Shown here one piece after another: positions 5,299 through 5,580 of a stretch of 5,580 nt of DNA. A model generated the notes under the pieces. The model saw only the letters and a list, made by a program, of their open reading frames with translations, made no database searches and was not told the origin of the DNA. The DNA is from Sphingobium sp. Lineage in GTDB: Bacteria; Pseudomonadota; Alphaproteobacteria; Sphingomonadales; Sphingomonadaceae. Each line of letters starts with the position of its first letter. Positions within the stretch are counted from its first letter, which is position 1. The position numbers and the translations under genes were made by a program. The stretch spans positions 1-5,580 of the forward strand of contig QFQF01000041.1 of NCBI GenBank assembly GCA_003248935.1, in the 5' to 3' direction.

Positions 5299-5432
5299 TG
5301 CGCCTTGAGATCGAGCAGTGGCGGGCGGTCCACATCGCGAGCCAAATCGGCCTCGCTGCCGCGACGCGGCCGTCCCCGCTGGGTGTCCGCCGCCGGTTCG
5401 GTCGGATCGGCCATGCCGGATGGCTCGCTCAT
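4863..5432 (-). pseudogene. 5' end of an unidentified gene, frame lost near 5298
   Basis: ATG at 5430-5432 overlaps the stop of the preceding gene as ATGA, so this is a genuine start in an operon. The first ~45 residues (MSEPSGMADPTEPAADTQRG onward, to LLDLKAQ) are hydrophilic and show strong GC preference at third codon positions. From about 5298 this frame becomes a shadow of the TraG-like frame (Cys- and Arg-rich, low quality) and runs to a stop at 4863. Either a deletion joined two genes out of phase, or a small indel shifted one gene. Only 5298-5432 should be taken as native. The family is not recognised. Confidence 0.5.
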
Positions 5433-5580
5433 TGTACGAGCCCCCTGCGGACGATGATGAGGCGGGCGCTGGCGCCGGCATCGAGCGACAGACGATCGAG
5501 CGTGACCGCGAAGATGTCGGTGCCCAGAACGCGATTGAGAAAGCTGCGCTCGTCCAGCGTGATCGCGGTTGAGGCGGTCA
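5429..5580 (-). CDS. C-terminal end of an unidentified protein, partial
   Basis: The last 49 codons of a gene that starts beyond the right edge of the window. The readable end includes ITLDERSFLNRVLGTDIFAV and SLDAGASARLIIVRRGLVQ, then TGA at 5429-5431. The text has a normal amphipathic protein pattern and GC-rich third positions. The stop overlaps the next start as ATGA, indicating an operon read leftwards toward the TraG-like remnant. This suggests a transfer-region gene, but the family cannot be named from this stretch. Confidence 0.6.
   Translation of the reverse strand, partial: TASTAITLDERSFLNRVLGTDIFAVTLDRLSLDAGASARLIIVRRGLVQ

Noticed and set aside
5059..5457. Plus-strand open frame opposite the TraG-like remnant.
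   Set aside because: Composition is typical of a shadow in GC-rich DNA (Arg, Ala and Gly runs), with no recognisable motif or good ribosome site.
5299..5481. Upstream extension of the TraG-like frame to ATG 5481.
   Set aside because: It is open but overlaps two better-supported coding frames joined by ATGA, and its text is low-complexity Gly, Ser and Arg.
1..5580. CRISPR array, tRNA, rRNA or riboswitch.
   Set aside because: No regularly spaced repeats, no tRNA-like cloverleaf with a TTCRA arm, and no rRNA-like text were noticed on either strand.

Overview
The window looks like a piece of accessory DNA from an alphaproteobacterium, probably a sphingomonad- or rhizobium-like host. It could sit on a plasmid, an integrated conjugative element or a genomic island. 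The grounds are the GC-rich coding with strong GC preference at third codon positions over most of it, a conjugation-type gene remnant resembling the TraG C-terminus, a Phd/VapC-type toxin-antitoxin pair, an IS3-family element, and a block of clearly lower GC at the left end. The taxonomic call is inference.

Layout from left to right. (1) 25-885, minus: a 286-residue protein of unrecognised family in AT-richer DNA. Its first start codon lies 7 bases from the edge of an IS. (2) 893-2412: a complete IS3-family element of about 1520 bp with imperfect terminal inverted repeats. It has orfA and orfB overlapping by ATGA, an A7 slippery run that would fuse them by -1 frameshifting, an intact D-D-(35)-E triad, and a long stem-loop that buries the orfA start codon. 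(3) 2367-3026, minus: an MNT-HEPN (nucleotidyltransferase plus HEPN) fusion gene cut by the IS. About 204 native residues remain and the reading frame ends inside the IS. (4) 3078-3961, minus: a Phd/YefM-type antitoxin and PIN-domain (VapC-type) toxin pair overlapping by TTGA. (5) 4007-4063: an extended -10 promoter with overlapping inverted repeats, driving (6) 4064-4525, plus: a small two-helix membrane protein of unknown function. (7) 4522-5298, minus: a 258-residue TraG-like C-terminal remnant whose stop shares a CTAG with the stop of the membrane gene. (8) 5298-5580, minus: the first ~45 codons of another gene that loses its frame at the junction, and before it the last 49 codons of an unidentified gene, overlapping by ATGA.

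The minus-strand genes from 3961 leftwards (antitoxin, toxin, MNT-HEPN) are closely spaced and could be one transcription unit. The IS ends it, apparently with an adjacent deletion: no target duplication is visible and the missing HEPN C-terminus is not on the other side. A second rearrangement scar seems to lie near 5298. The window therefore reads as a decayed mobile region that has kept one intact toxin-antitoxin pair. I see no complete new system. The most striking unexplained structures are the start-codon-sequestering stem-loop of the IS and the nested inverted repeats at the 4037 promoter.
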